Source: CAZUZD01 sp964624465 (GTDB taxonomy: Bacteria; Planctomycetota; Planctomycetia; Isosphaerales; Isosphaeraceae). From it: 28,555 bases of DNA. The notes beneath the pieces are model-generated. The model did no database searches, was not told the DNA's origin, and saw only the letters and a list, made by a program, of their open reading frames with translations. How positions within the stretch are numbered: the stretch's first letter is position 1; each line of letters opens with the position of its first letter. Location of the stretch: contig CAZUZD010000035.1 of NCBI GenBank assembly GCA_964624465.1, positions 1-28,555 of the forward strand. The letters run 5' to 3'. A program made the position numbers and the translations under genes. Shown here one piece after another: positions 1 through 9,714 of this stretch.

Positions 1-3000
1 GTCGCCGCCCTGGTCCTCGGCAGCGTCCTGGCCGTGCGCCGGATGGCGATCGACGTCTTCCCCAACCTCAATCTGCCGGTTGTCTACGTCTGCCAGCCCT
101 ACGGCGGCATGGACCCCGCGCAGATGGAAGGGCTGCTGACCAACTACTACGAATATCACTTCCTGTACATCAACGGCATCCACCACGTCGAGAGCCGCAA
201 CGTCCAGGGCATGGCCCTGATGAAGCTGTTCTTCCACCCGGGTACGGACATGGCCCAGGCCATGGCCGAGACGATCGGCTACGTCACCCGCTCGCGCGCC
301 TTCATGCCGCCGGGGACCGTCTCGCCGTTCATCACCCGGTTCGACGCGGGCAGCGTCCCGGTCGGCTACCTGGTCCTCTCCAGCGAGACGAAGTCGGTCG
401 GCGAGATCCAGGACCAGGCGCTGTTCAAGGTGCGGCCGATGTTCGCCAGCCTACCGGGCGTCTCGGCCCCGCCGCCGTTCGGGGGCAGCCAGCGCACGGT
501 CGTGGTCCGGCTCGATCCCGACCGGCTCCGCTCCTACGCCATCTCGCCCGACGAGGTCATCCAGGCGCTCTCGGCCGGCAACGTCATCAGCCCGTCGGGC
601 ACGATCCGGATCGAGGACGCGATGCCGATCGTGCCGATCAACGCGCTGGTCAAGGATGTGAATGAGCTGCTCACCATCCCGATCCGCCCTGGCGCCAGCC
701 CGACGGTCTACCTCCGCGACGTCGCGACCGTGCAGGACAGCAGCGACATCCCGGTCGGCTACGCGCTGGTCAACGGGCGGCGGGCGGTGTACATCCTGGT
801 GACGAAGCGGGCCGACGCCTCGACCCTGTCCGTGGTCGACAACGTGAAGCGGGCGCTGCCCGACATGCGGGCCGTGCTGCCCGACGACATCCGGGTGAGC
901 TTCGAGTTCGACCAGTCGCCCACCGTCACCCGCTCGATCCGCAGCCTGGTCCTGGAGGGGGCGATGGGCGCCGGGCTGATCGGCCTGATGGTCCTCGTGT
1001 TCCTCCGCGACTGGCGGAGCGTGGTCATCATCGTCCTGAACATCCCGTTTGCCATCGGCGGCGCGCTGGTGGCGCTGTGGCTGACGGGCCAGTCGCTGAA
1101 CCTCATGACCCTGGGCGGCCTGGCGCTGGCTGTCGGCATCCTGGTCGACGAGTCGACCGTCGAGCTGGAGAACATTCACGCCAGGCTGGAGGGGACCGAC
1201 TCGGTGGCCCTGGCCGTGCGGCAGGGAAACCTCGACACAGCGGTACCCCGGCTGCTGGCGATGCTCTGCGTGCTGGCGGTGTTCATCCCGTCGTTCTTCA
1301 TGCAGGGGGCGGCCCAGGCGCTCTTCGTGCCGCTGTCGCTGGCCGTCGGGTTCGCGATGATCAGCTCGTACCTGCTGTCGAGTACGTTCGTCCCCGTGCT
1401 GGCCACCTGGATGCTCCGGTCCCACTCGCTTGCCGGTAATGGGCACGCGCGGCGATCGGCGTTCGAGCGGTTCCGGGATCGATTCGCTGGGCTCTCAAGG
1501 CGCGTGGTGCAGGCGCGATGGCTGGTGGTCCCGGCCTACCTCGTCGCGGCCGGGCTCCTGGTCGTGCTCGTGGGGCGTGGGCTCGGCCTGGAGATCTTCC
1601 CGCAGGTGGACGCCGGGCGGTTCCAGCTGCGGCTCAAGGCGGCGGCTGGCACCCGGGTCGAACGCACCGAGGCGATCGTGCAGCAGGTGCTCGAGACGAT
1701 CCGCGCCGAGACCGGGCCGGACGCCGTCGAGATCTCCGTCGGCTACGCCGGCCTGATCCCGTCGAGCTACCCGATCAACGCCATCTACCAGTGGACCGGT
1801 GGGCCCGAGGAGGCGGTGCTCCGGGTCGCCATGAAGGAGCAGGCCCACGTCGACATCGAGGCCCTCAAGCGGCGGCTCCGCGACCGGCTGGGGCAGGCAA
1901 TGCCCATCGTCCAGTTCTCGTTCGAGCCGGCCGACATCGTCAGCGACGTGATGAGCTTCGGCTCGCCCACGCCCGTCGAGGTCGCCGTCAGCGGCCCGAA
2001 CTTCGCCGAGAGCCGGGCCCACGCCGAGAAGATCCGCCAGCAGCTGGCGGCCGTGCCCACGCTCCGCGACGTGCGGTACGGCCAGACGCTCGACTACCCG
2101 ACCGTCGGCGTGCGCATCGACCGCGAGCGGGCCGGGCTCAGCGGGGTCACGGTCGAGCAGATCGCCCGCTCGCTGGTCACCGCCACCTCGTCGAGCCGGT
2201 TCGTCGTGCCCAACTACTGGCCCGACCCCAAGACCGGCATCGGCTACCAGGTGCAGGTCGAGGTGCCGTATCAGGTCATGAAGTCGGTCGAGGACATCGC
2301 CACGCTCCCCGTCCAGCGCTCCGGTGGCCCGTCGCTCCTGCTCCGCGACGTGGCCGACGTGACCCCCGGCACGATGCCGGGCGAGTACGACCGCTACAAC
2401 ATGAAGCGGGCCCTGACGATCACCGCCAACGTGGTGGGCGAGGACCTGGGCCGCGCCGCCGATCGGGTCGCCGACGCCGTGGCTCGGGCCGGTGACCGGC
2501 CCAAGGGCCTCATGGTCGACATCCGCGGCCAGATCGCCCCGATGTGGGAGATTCTCCGCGGCCTGTCGATCGGGCTCGGCATGTCGGTGCTCGTGATCCT
2601 GCTGCTGCTGACGGCGAACTTCCAGTCGCTGAAGCTGGCGATCGTCGCCGTCGCCAGCGTGCCCGCCGTGCTCGGCGGCGTGGTGCTGGCGCTGGCTTTG
2701 AGCGGCACGACGATCAACCTCCAGTCGTTCATGGGCGCGATCATGGCGCTCGGGGTGGCGGTGGCCAACGCGATCCTGCTCGTCACCTTCGCCGAGCGGG
2801 CCCGGCTGGCCGGATCCACCGCCACGGAAGCCGCCGTGATCGGCGTGCGCGACCGGCTCCGGCCGATCCTCATGACCAGCCTGGCGATGATCGCCGGCAT
2901 GGTGCCGCTGGCGCTCGGCCTGGGTGAGGGGGGCGAGCAGACGGCCCCGCTGGGCCGTGCCGTCATCGGCGGGCTGCTGGCCTCGACGATCGCGACGCTG

Positions 3001-3198
3001 CTGGTGCTGCCCTCGGTGTTCGCCCTGGTCATGGGGTGGGCCGATCGGCGATCGGCCTCGCTGCACCCGTTCGACCCGCAGAGCAGCCGCTTCGTCGGCG
3101 AGAGACTGGCCGCGCTCGACGGCGCAGAGGGCGTCTCCGTCCCGACCCGACTGGGTCCGGACGCCGGCCCGACCTGTGCCGAATCTCCACGACCCTGA
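1..3198 (+). CDS. RND-family efflux permease (HAE1/AcrB-like), 5' truncated by window edge
   Basis: This is the inner-membrane proton-driven pump of a tripartite efflux system. The frame is open from base 1, so the true start lies upstream; the ATG at 34 is internal, because the residues before it (VAALVLGSVLAVRR) still belong to TM1 and the family continues with 'MAIDVFPNLNLP'. About 1,065 residues are visible. Two RND halves can be seen: TM1, a large periplasmic porter domain, a hydrophobic block near residues 310-475 and a second block near 850-1010. TM4 carries 'VDESTVELENI', where AcrB-type pumps have the proton-relay 'VDDAIVVVEN'. The second half has 'GVAVANAILLVTFAERAR'. 'PGVSAPPPFGGSQRTV' resembles pumps from acidobacteria and planctomycetes. 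The adaptor gene follows after 18 bp, so they are co-transcribed. The substrate cannot be deduced. Family assignment is secure. Confidence 0.93.
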   Translation, partial: VAALVLGSVLAVRRMAIDVFPNLNLPVVYVCQPYGGMDPAQMEGLLTNYYEYHFLYINGIHHVESRNVQGMALMKLFFHPGTDMAQAMAETIGYVTRSRAFMPPGTVSPFITRFDAGSVPVGYLVLSSETKSVGEIQDQALFKVRPMFASLPGVSAPPPFGGSQRTVVVRLDPDRLRSYAISPDEVIQALSAGNVISPSGTIRIEDAMPIVPINALVKDVNELLTIPIRPGASPTVYLRDVATVQDSSDIPVGYALVNGRRAVYILVTKRADASTLSVVDNVKRALPDMRAVLPDDIRVSFEFDQSPTVTRSIRSLVLEGAMGAGLIGLMVLVFLRDWRSVVIIVLNIPFAIGGALVALWLTGQSLNLMTLGGLALAVGILVDESTVELENIHARLEGTDSVALAVRQGNLDTAVPRLLAMLCVLAVFIPSFFMQGAAQALFVPLSLAVGFAMISSYLLSSTFVPVLATWMLRSHSLAGNGHARRSAFERFRDRFAGLSRRVVQARWLVVPAYLVAAGLLVVLVGRGLGLEIFPQVDAGRFQLRLKAAAGTRVERTEAIVQQVLETIRAETGPDAVEISVGYAGLIPSSYPINAIYQWTGGPEEAVLRVAMKEQAHVDIEALKRRLRDRLGQAMPIVQFSFEPADIVSDVMSFGSPTPVEVAVSGPNFAESRAHAEKIRQQLAAVPTLRDVRYGQTLDYPTVGVRIDRERAGLSGVTVEQIARSLVTATSSSRFVVPNYWPDPKTGIGYQVQVEVPYQVMKSVEDIATLPVQRSGGPSLLLRDVADVTPGTMPGEYDRYNMKRALTITANVVGEDLGRAADRVADAVARAGDRPKGLMVDIRGQIAPMWEILRGLSIGLGMSVLVILLLLTANFQSLKLAIVAVASVPAVLGGVVLALALSGTTINLQSFMGAIMALGVAVANAILLVTFAERARLAGSTATEAAVIGVRDRLRPILMTSLAMIAGMVPLALGLGEGGEQTAPLGRAVIGGLLASTIATLLVLPSVFALVMGWADRRSASLHPFDPQSSRFVGERLAALDGAEGVSVPTRLGPDAGPTCAESPRP

Positions 3199-3216
3199 GG
3201 CAGGGAGAGCCGTTCC

Positions 3217-4566
3217 ATGCAAACGATCGCGATGCCGTCACGCCCGGCGCCGGGGTTGATACTGGCGAGCCTGGTCCTGATGTGGAGCGGCCCTGGCTGC
3301 TCGCGGGCTCCTGAGGTTGGCACGGCGAACGCGTCGGAGGCCCCGACCGCCGCGCCGGTGGCCAGCGTCGTCACGGTCGCGCCGCGGCGGGAGTCGATCC
3401 GCAAGGTCACGCGCGAGCCCGGCCAGATCGAGGCGTTCGAGGTGACCGCCCTGGCCGCCCGGGTCGCCGGCTACGTCCAGTCGCTGGCCGTCGACACCGG
3501 CGACCCGGTCCGGGCCGGCCAGGTGATCGCGACCCTGTCCGTTCCCGAGCTGGAGTCGGCGGTGCAGCAGCAGCGGGCCCTGCTGGCCCAGACCGGGGCG
3601 GAGCGGAGGCAGGCGGAGGCGGCGCTGGGGGTGGCCCAGGCGGCCCTGGCCACCGCGGTAGCGAAGGTGACCCAGGCCCAGGCGTCGGTCCGCCGCAGCG
3701 AGGCCGATGTCGCCCGCTGGCAGGCCGAGTACGCCCGCACCGGACAGCTCGTGCGCGAGAGTGCCATCACGGCATCGGTGCTCGACGAGGCCCGCAGCAA
3801 GCTCGAGGCCGCCCAGGCTGCGCGTGAGGAATCGGCCGCACTGGTCGGGACCGCCCAGGCCGCGCAGGCCCAGGCGAAGGCCGAGGTGACGCAGGCCGAC
3901 GCGGACCTGATCACCGCGTCCGCCCGGGTCGACGTGGCCCAGGCCAACCTGGCCGCCGCCGAGGCCCTGGCCGCCGACACCCGGATCGTCGCTCCCTTCG
4001 ACGGCGTCATCAGCCGCCGTTTCGCCCACACCGGCCATTTGACGACGGCCGGCAAGACGGCCGAGCCGCTGTTCATCGCCGAGCGGATCGACCGGCTCCG
4101 GATCGTCGTCGGGGTGCCCGAGGTCGACGCCCCCTTCGTCCAGGCCGGCGACCGCGCCGAGGTCCGGCTCCAGGCGCTCGAGGGCCGCACCGTCAGCGGG
4201 ACCGTCGCCCGCACCTCCTGGTCGCTCGACCGCGCCACCCGGACGCTCCGGGCCGAGGTGGACCTGGACAATCCCGATGGCAGCCTGCGACCGGGCCACT
4301 ATGCCTACGTCACCATCATCGCCGAGGAACGCCCCGACGTGCTCACCCTGCCCGCAGCCGCGATCGTCCGGGAGGGGGCGACCGTGCACTGCGTTGTGGT
4401 CGAGGAGGCCAGGGCGGTCCATCGCGCGCTTGAGCTGGGCCTCAGCGACGGCAAGAGCGTCGAGATTCTCAAGGGTCTTCAGGGGGGCGAGGCCGTCGTC
4501 GCGGCCAACGCCGCCGCCATCACCGACGGCCAGCCGCTCCAGGGGGCGACGCCGGCCGCAAAGTGA
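3217..4566 (+). CDS. RND periplasmic adaptor (HlyD/MFP family)
   Basis: This is the 449-residue membrane-fusion protein that bridges the upstream permease and the downstream outer-membrane channel. A hydrophobic N-terminus (about residues 12-27) ends near Cys-28 in 'WSGPGC', a loose lipobox, so it may be a lipoprotein. Order of domains: N-terminal lipoyl half (~60-110), a long Ala/Gln-rich alpha-helical hairpin (~110-250), second lipoyl half with 'TRIVAPFDGVISRR' (~252-265), beta-barrel (~280-360) and a membrane-proximal domain to the end. GGGAG at 3203-3207 is a ribosome site 9 bases before the ATG. It lies 18 bp after the permease stop. The repetitive helical hairpin also creates long antisense open frames, which are not genes. 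Confidence 0.93.
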   Translation: MQTIAMPSRPAPGLILASLVLMWSGPGCSRAPEVGTANASEAPTAAPVASVVTVAPRRESIRKVTREPGQIEAFEVTALAARVAGYVQSLAVDTGDPVRAGQVIATLSVPELESAVQQQRALLAQTGAERRQAEAALGVAQAALATAVAKVTQAQASVRRSEADVARWQAEYARTGQLVRESAITASVLDEARSKLEAAQAAREESAALVGTAQAAQAQAKAEVTQADADLITASARVDVAQANLAAAEALAADTRIVAPFDGVISRRFAHTGHLTTAGKTAEPLFIAERIDRLRIVVGVPEVDAPFVQAGDRAEVRLQALEGRTVSGTVARTSWSLDRATRTLRAEVDLDNPDGSLRPGHYAYVTIIAEERPDVLTLPAAAIVREGATVHCVVVEEARAVHRALELGLSDGKSVEILKGLQGGEAVVAANAAAITDGQPLQGATPAAK

Positions 4567-4736
4567 ATCCTGGTCCAGCGTTGGCGTCGCGGCCCCTGCC
4601 ACGCCCTCCCCGCCGGAGCCCGCAGATCCGGCAGACTCTGTCGAGTCGTGTCGGCCCTGCAACCGATAAGTTGGGAGTGTTCGGTTCGGGGCCGGGGTGA
4701 GGTGGTGCCGGGTGGCACCGGGCCAGGGGGCGAAGA

Positions 4737-6434
4737 ATGGGTCGCCAGGGATGGTCTCTCGCGACTCGGACGGTGGCCCTCGGGGTCCTCGGCATCGCGC
4801 TTGCGCCGCCACGCTGCCCGGGCCAGGTCGCGGCCCGCCCCGCGCCGGTCCAACCGGGAGAGGCACCGTCCGGAACCGCCCCGGTCCTGCCACCGTCCGC
4901 CGCCGTCAGCTCGCCACCAGTGCCAGCGGCCCTGCCGCCGGCGATCGGCGAGCCGGTCGAGGCACCGAGGCAGCCCCCAGGGTTGGAGCCTGCGGCCGCC
5001 GATCACCTGGCCGGCGTGGGCCTGCCGCTGGAGCCGGATCAGCCGATCTACCCGATCGACCTGGCCGGGGCGTTGCGGCTGGCCGGGGCCCGCGACCTGG
5101 ACATCGCCATCGCGAAGGCGCGGGTGGCCCAGGCGGCGGCCGACCTGTCGCAGGCCCAGGCCCTGTGGCTGCCCAGCATCTTCATCGGCCCGAACTGGAT
5201 CCGGCACGACGGCCAGGCGCAGGTCGTCGAGGGCCCGGTGCGGACCATCAGCAAGAGCTCGCTGTTCCTGGGCGGCACGGCGGCCGGTGGTTCGAGCATC
5301 AGCGGGCCGGTGCCGGCCGGTGGCCCGGCGCCCGCCTCGGGTCTCTCGACCGTGCTCCGCTTCTCGGACGCCATCTTCGAGCCGCTGGCCGCCCGCCAGG
5401 TGACCGAGGCCCGCCGCGCCCGGGTCACGGCGGCCACCAACGACGTGCTGCTGGGGGTGGCCGAGTCCTACCTCGACCTCCAGCGCGCCGCCGGCCGGCT
5501 CGCGATCGCTCGCGAGGCCATGAACCACGCCGATGGGCTCGCGAAGCTCACCGGCTCGTACGCCCGTTCGGGCGTCGGCCTCGAAGCCGACCATCGCCGA
5601 GCCCTGGCCGAGCGGAACCACCGCGAGACCCAGGTCGAGGCGGCCGTTGGCGAGCTGGAGGTGGCCTCGGCCGAGCTGGTCCGCCGCACCCGGCTGGATC
5701 CCCGGATCGTCGTCGCACCCGTCGAGCCGGCCGAGACGGTCCTCAGGCTCGTCAACCAGTCCTGCCCGGTCGACACGCTGATCATCACCGGCCTGCGGAA
5801 CCGGCCCGAGCTGGTCGAGGCGCAGGCGCTGGTCGAGGCCACGCTGGTCCGGCTCCGGCAGGCGAAGCTGCGCCCGTTCGTGCCGAGCCTGGCGTTCCGC
5901 TACTCCGGCGGCGGCTTCGGCGGCGGCCGCAACGACTTCTTCGGCGACTTCGCCGGCCGCAGCGACGCCGACGTGAACCTGTACTGGGAACTCGCCAACC
6001 TCGGCTTCACCGACCGCGCCGTGAGACAGCGGCGGGCCGCCGAGAACCTGGAGAGCTGCCTGCAGCAGATCAAGCTCCAGGACCGCGTGGCCGCCGAGGT
6101 CGTGCGCGCCGAGAAGGCCCGCATTGCCGCCAGCCGCCAGATGGACCGGGCCAGCCTCGCGCTGCCCGAGGCCCTGCGATCGCTGGAGCTGAACTTCACC
6201 AACATTCGCCGCGGCGCCGGCTTGCCGGGCGCGACCCGCCCGATCGAGGTCCTGCAGCCCATCCAGGCGCTCGCCCAGGCCCGGTCCGACTACCTCGACG
6301 CCGTGCTCGCCTACAATCGTGCCCAGTTCCGTCTGTTCCACGCCATCGGCCGCCCGCCCCAGCTCGCCGCCGGCGCCGCCACGTCCGAGCCGCCCCCGAC
6401 CCCATTCTCCCCGCCCACCATTCCAACGCGATGA
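4737..6434 (+). CDS. TolC-family outer-membrane efflux channel
   Basis: This 565-residue protein is the outer-membrane exit duct of the tripartite pump. A signal peptide (hydrophobic stretch ~10-28) is followed by a Pro/Ala-rich linker to about residue 95. Two OEP-type helical repeats follow, roughly 100-290 ('ALRLAGARDLDIAIAKARVA' onwards) and 330-540 ('RNRPELVEAQALVEAT' onwards), separated by a glycine-rich strand region ('YSGGGFGGGRNDFF'). The C-terminus is a Pro/Ser-rich tail. The start is supported by GGGGCGAAGA just before the ATG. It is 170 bp behind the adaptor gene, in the usual permease-adaptor-channel set. A missing Cys at the N-terminus means no lipid anchor of the NodT type is evident. 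Confidence 0.9.
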   Translation: MGRQGWSLATRTVALGVLGIALAPPRCPGQVAARPAPVQPGEAPSGTAPVLPPSAAVSSPPVPAALPPAIGEPVEAPRQPPGLEPAAADHLAGVGLPLEPDQPIYPIDLAGALRLAGARDLDIAIAKARVAQAAADLSQAQALWLPSIFIGPNWIRHDGQAQVVEGPVRTISKSSLFLGGTAAGGSSISGPVPAGGPAPASGLSTVLRFSDAIFEPLAARQVTEARRARVTAATNDVLLGVAESYLDLQRAAGRLAIAREAMNHADGLAKLTGSYARSGVGLEADHRRALAERNHRETQVEAAVGELEVASAELVRRTRLDPRIVVAPVEPAETVLRLVNQSCPVDTLIITGLRNRPELVEAQALVEATLVRLRQAKLRPFVPSLAFRYSGGGFGGGRNDFFGDFAGRSDADVNLYWELANLGFTDRAVRQRRAAENLESCLQQIKLQDRVAAEVVRAEKARIAASRQMDRASLALPEALRSLELNFTNIRRGAGLPGATRPIEVLQPIQALAQARSDYLDAVLAYNRAQFRLFHAIGRPPQLAAGAATSEPPPTPFSPPTIPTR

Positions 6435-6956
6435 CGGTGTCCGTGCGCTTGACCCCGGGTCGCAGGGCCACCTGAAAATCATCCCCCACCAATGCGCGAC
6501 GCCAGGCGCGCCTCTCGTTCGCATGGCTCGGGCGATGCCATTCGCGGTCCCACGGTGAGGCCGCACCGTCCACCAGTTTGTCCCCATTGCGGCCCCAGGC
6601 CCACCTCGCCGTCAGCGCAGAGGTTCACAGGCAGATCTGGAACGCACCGACGCTCGCCCGGATGAACCGCGTCGGCTGCTGGCACTCCGGACCACCTGCT
6701 TGCACTCACGAAGCGTGATCTCCAGCGAGAGCCGATCGGTTCCGGCCGTCATGATGTCTCCGACCGAGGCCGACGGGTCGGCCCAGAATTGTGGCCTTTC
6801 GCCAAGCCTGCCCGATGCGTGAGTCCTGGGCCGATCGCCTGATGGTCCTGATCCAGGAGGACCGCGATGACGAAGTTCGTGATGCGGAAACCACTGCAAC
6901 CGCCTGAGCTTCGCCTCGCTCAAGCTCGCTTCCAGGCCTGACGGCTCCGCCGGCTG
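6435..6956. other. Intergenic stretch with no recognisable gene
   Basis: About 520 bases follow the channel gene. I find no open frame with family resemblance on either strand, no clear hairpin-plus-T-run terminator and no convincing promoter. The short open frames here are typical chance frames of GC-rich DNA. It leads directly into the decayed IS66-type accessory gene and may itself contain sequence too degraded to read. Confidence 0.5.
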
Positions 6957-7330
6957 CCTGGACAAAGTTCTCACCGGCGCGCTGGGATCTCGCCGCTCGC
7001 CTGGCCCAGACGCATGGGCTCAGCCACGGCGCTCGAGCTGGATCACTACACAATGTAGCGCCAATCACAGCCGACCGGTGATCCTACAGGCCCGCTCCCC
7101 TGGTCGCCGGCGTTCGTCGAGCTGACGCTCGCGTCGCTGACCCCGATCTTCCATCGCCCGGCTTGTACTGGAGCCGGGCGATGGGGCCAGCCTGCGGATC
7201 CAACGATTGCACGCCTGCTGGAAAGCCACGCCCATCCCCTGCAGCAAGGACCGCCGGCCGAGAGGATCACTGGGGCGGAGGCTGGACCGTGACATCGTCG
7301 CTGGCGCAGACTCCGCTCGGGCGACGCCCG
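6957..7330 (+). pseudogene. Relic of an IS66-associated accessory gene
   Basis: Conceptual translation in three alternating frames recovers pieces of a small protein that often sits upstream of IS66 tnpB/tnpC in planctomycetes and deltaproteobacteria. From 6983 it reads 'WDLAARLAQTHGLSHGAR'. After a frameshift near 7029 it reads 'ALELDHYTM' and then a stop (7056-7058). These match, from memory of the family, an HTH-like 'LW..A..LAR.HG..RVARALRLDYYxLKKR'. Near 7110-7130 'AFVELTLASLTPI' appears. After another shift comes 'LVLEPGDGASLRIQ', like the family's 'CTVELE...GA.LRI', and near 7290 'DIVA' shifts into 'LAQTPLGRR'. At least three frameshifts and a stop make it non-functional. The boundaries are approximate. 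Family recognition is from memory and was not searched. Confidence 0.6.
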
Positions 7331-7441
7331 CTTCCGGTGGAGTCGGCAAGTCGTTCTAATTGCGGCACAACAGCACGAGTTTGGCCCGAAATCGAGGAGA
7401 CACCCCATGCATCTCCGCGACGGGCGCGATCGGAGCAGGCG

Positions 7442-9172
7442 ATGACCCACTCGACGGTTCGTAGAGTCGCTGTCGCCGCACAGAAGCCCGCGGCTGCGCT
7501 GGCCTGCCTGGCCCTCGTCGTCGCGTCGGGCCTGGTGGCCGGCGGGCAGACCGACGAGGCCGCAGCTCGGCCCCGGGCAAAGGCCGCAGGGCAGGATCGG
7601 GCCGTGGCCAAGGCAACGACCCAGGGGTCCCCGGCGGGCGAGCTCCGCGGCGAGTACGACTGGCATCGCGCGAACAACGACCTGCTCTCCTATCACCTCG
7701 ACCTCCGCGTCGACCCCGAGCAGCAGTCGTTCGGCGGCAAGAACACGATCCGGTTCCGCATGCTCAAGAGCGATTGCCGGATCCACCTGGACCTCGATCG
7801 TCGTCTCGCAATCGACAAGATCCTCCTCGGCGACAAGGTGCTGAGATACGAGCGCGACGCCCGCTCGGTCTTCGTCGAATTCCCCGAGATCCTCGAACGG
7901 GGGAAAGTCTACTCCATCGACTTCCACTACTCCGGCACAGGCAGCTCGGGTGGCCCCTGGGATGGGATCACCTTCGGCAAGGACCCGGTGGGCCGGCCCT
8001 GGGTCACGACGGCCTGCGAGGGGCCGGGCGCCAGCACGTGGTGGCCGAACAAGGACCAGTGGCGCGACGAGGTCGAATCGATGGACCTCTCGGTCACGAT
8101 CCCCAGCGACCTCGTCGATGTCTCCAACGGCCGCCTGGTCGCCACGACGGACCTGGGCGATGGCTGGACGCGTTACGACTGGCACGTCAGCTACCCGATC
8201 AACAATTACAGCGTCTCGCTCAATATCGGGAAGTATGAGCACTTCGATGACCGACTCGGCGACCTGACACTCGACTTCTATTGCCTGCCGGAGAACCTCG
8301 AAAAGGCCCGGACACAGTTCGCCCAGGCCAGGGGAATGCTCGAGGCCTTCCAGCATTACTTCGGCGAGTACCCGTTTCAGCGGGATGGCTACAAGTTGAT
8401 CGAGGTGCCTTACTCGGGCATGGAGCACCAGAGCGCCGTCACCTACGGCAATCGCTTCAAGAACGGCTACCTGGAGCGCGACTGGACGGGCGTGGGGATT
8501 AGCCCGAGGTTCGACTTCATCATCATCCACGAGAGCGGCCACGAGTGGTTCGGCAACAGCGTGAGCGCGGCCGATCGCTCGGACATGTGGATCCACGAGG
8601 GCTGGACGACCTACCTCGAGGGCCTCTACGTCGAATACCACCATGGCAAGGCTGACGCCCTGAGGTACCTCAACGGGTACAAGAAGATGGTCCGGAACCG
8701 CCGGCCGATCGTGGGCGTGCGCGGCACCGCCGCCACCCACGACAATGACCAGTATTTCAAGGGCGCCCTGTTCCTGAACACCCTGCGCAGCGTGGTCGAT
8801 GACGACGAGCGCTGGCGGAAGATCCTGCGCGCCATGCACGACAGGTTCAAGTACCAGAGCATCATGACCGAGGACGTCGTCGAGTTCTTCAACGAGCAGA
8901 CCGGCGAGGCCCTCACGCCGATCTTCGACCAGTACCTCCGGCACGCCGCGCTCCCGGTGCTGGAACTCGAGTTCGACGCAGCGGCGGGGACCGTGGCGTA
9001 CCGGTGGCGCTCCGAGGAGAAGGACTTCGCGATGCCCGTGAAGGTCGGAACGCCCGACAAGTGGGAGCGGATCCGGCCGACCACCGCGTGGGCGACGATG
9101 AAGACCTCGATCGCCAGGGATGAGTTCGCGGTCGCGGAGGATCTCTACTACATCGCCGTCGAACGACGCTGA
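7442..9172 (+). CDS. M1-family zinc metallopeptidase, exported
   Basis: This 576-residue protein is probably a secreted or periplasmic aminopeptidase-like enzyme. The start at ATG 7442 is chosen because GGAG (7432-7435) precedes it by 6 bases and a signal peptide follows (hydrophobic ~17-33). The open frame extends further upstream, but into decayed IS sequence. Zinc site: HESGH at 363-367 and Glu-386 in 'WIHEGWTTYLE', with the M1 spacing of 18 residues. 'YSGMEHQSAV' (Met-327, Glu-328) occupies the place of the GAMEN substrate-binding motif, and Tyr-438 in 'QYFKGALF' matches the transition-state tyrosine. The protein is shorter than full aminopeptidase N and seems to lack the large helical C-terminal domain. 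It is flanked by IS66-type relics. The substrate is unknown. Confidence 0.93.
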   Translation: MTHSTVRRVAVAAQKPAAALACLALVVASGLVAGGQTDEAAARPRAKAAGQDRAVAKATTQGSPAGELRGEYDWHRANNDLLSYHLDLRVDPEQQSFGGKNTIRFRMLKSDCRIHLDLDRRLAIDKILLGDKVLRYERDARSVFVEFPEILERGKVYSIDFHYSGTGSSGGPWDGITFGKDPVGRPWVTTACEGPGASTWWPNKDQWRDEVESMDLSVTIPSDLVDVSNGRLVATTDLGDGWTRYDWHVSYPINNYSVSLNIGKYEHFDDRLGDLTLDFYCLPENLEKARTQFAQARGMLEAFQHYFGEYPFQRDGYKLIEVPYSGMEHQSAVTYGNRFKNGYLERDWTGVGISPRFDFIIIHESGHEWFGNSVSAADRSDMWIHEGWTTYLEGLYVEYHHGKADALRYLNGYKKMVRNRRPIVGVRGTAATHDNDQYFKGALFLNTLRSVVDDDERWRKILRAMHDRFKYQSIMTEDVVEFFNEQTGEALTPIFDQYLRHAALPVLELEFDAAAGTVAYRWRSEEKDFAMPVKVGTPDKWERIRPTTAWATMKTSIARDEFAVAEDLYYIAVERR

Positions 9173-9434
9173 TGCGCCCCACCCGGGGCCCTCATGGGGC
9201 ATGTCTGGCGAGGCCGCAGGCAATCTGCGAGTCGGGGACTCCGCCCTGCCGTGCCCCGTTGAGCGGCTTCGCCAGTGGCTCGACAGCCTGGGACCCCACA
9301 AGCGGTTCCCACACCTGAGCCGCCTGTACGGAAGCTGCGGACCGATTTCGAACGGCTCTGGCCGCTGGTGGCCCCGGAGTGCCCGCTCGTCAGCTCGTAC
9401 GGCTCGACCGAGGCGAGCCAGATGAGTCTGCCCA

Positions 9435-9714
9435 CTCGACGCCGCCGGGGCGGTGTGCGTCGACGAGACCGGCTGGCGGCAGGGCCGTCGGCGGGCCGGG
9501 CTCTGGACGGCCGTCAGCCCCTGGGCGACCGCCTTCCGGATCGACGCCTCGCGCGGGGCCGATGCCCTGCACGCCCTGGTCGGCAAGCCGATCGGCCCGG
9601 TGATCGTCAGCGACCGGTTCCCCACCTACGCTCGGGCTCCGAACCGGCGGATTCGCTCGGCCCACCTGATGCGGAACCTGCCGGCGCTCATCCCCCGGGC
9701 CGAGTCGACGGCCC
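9435..9714 (+). pseudogene. IS66-family transposase fragment (DDE domain, incomplete)
   Basis: The frame beginning around 9435 reads 'AAGAVCVDETGWRQGRRRAG' and continues through 'LWTAVSPWATAFRIDASRGA', 'VIVSDRFPTYARAP' and 'AHLMRNLPALI'. This is the core of an IS66 transposase: the first catalytic Asp in 'VDETGW' and the second in 'SDRFPTY'. The third acidic residue and everything C-terminal to it are missing, as is the N-terminal half. Resemblance ends at about 9714, where sequence belonging to the convergent sulfatase begins. The open frame continues to 9899, but only as the antisense of the sulfatase. No intact terminal inverted repeat was recognised. Confidence 0.75.

Noticed and set aside
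451..1446. Long minus-strand open frame inside the RND permease
   Set aside because: It is the complement of a clearly coding RND gene, with Arg/His/Gln/Asp-rich, low-information sequence typical of antisense frames in GC-rich DNA.
1495..3222. 575-codon minus-strand open frame
   Set aside because: It lies opposite the second half of the RND permease, has no recognisable domain, and has the biased composition of an antisense shadow.
4479..6587. 702-codon minus-strand open frame opposite the TolC-like gene
   Set aside because: Gly/Arg/Gln/Asp-rich with no motif; the plus strand encodes a convincing outer-membrane channel.
7046..9625. 859-codon minus-strand open frame opposite the M1 peptidase
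   Set aside because: The plus strand has an intact HExxH-E zinc site, and the minus frame has no family resemblance.
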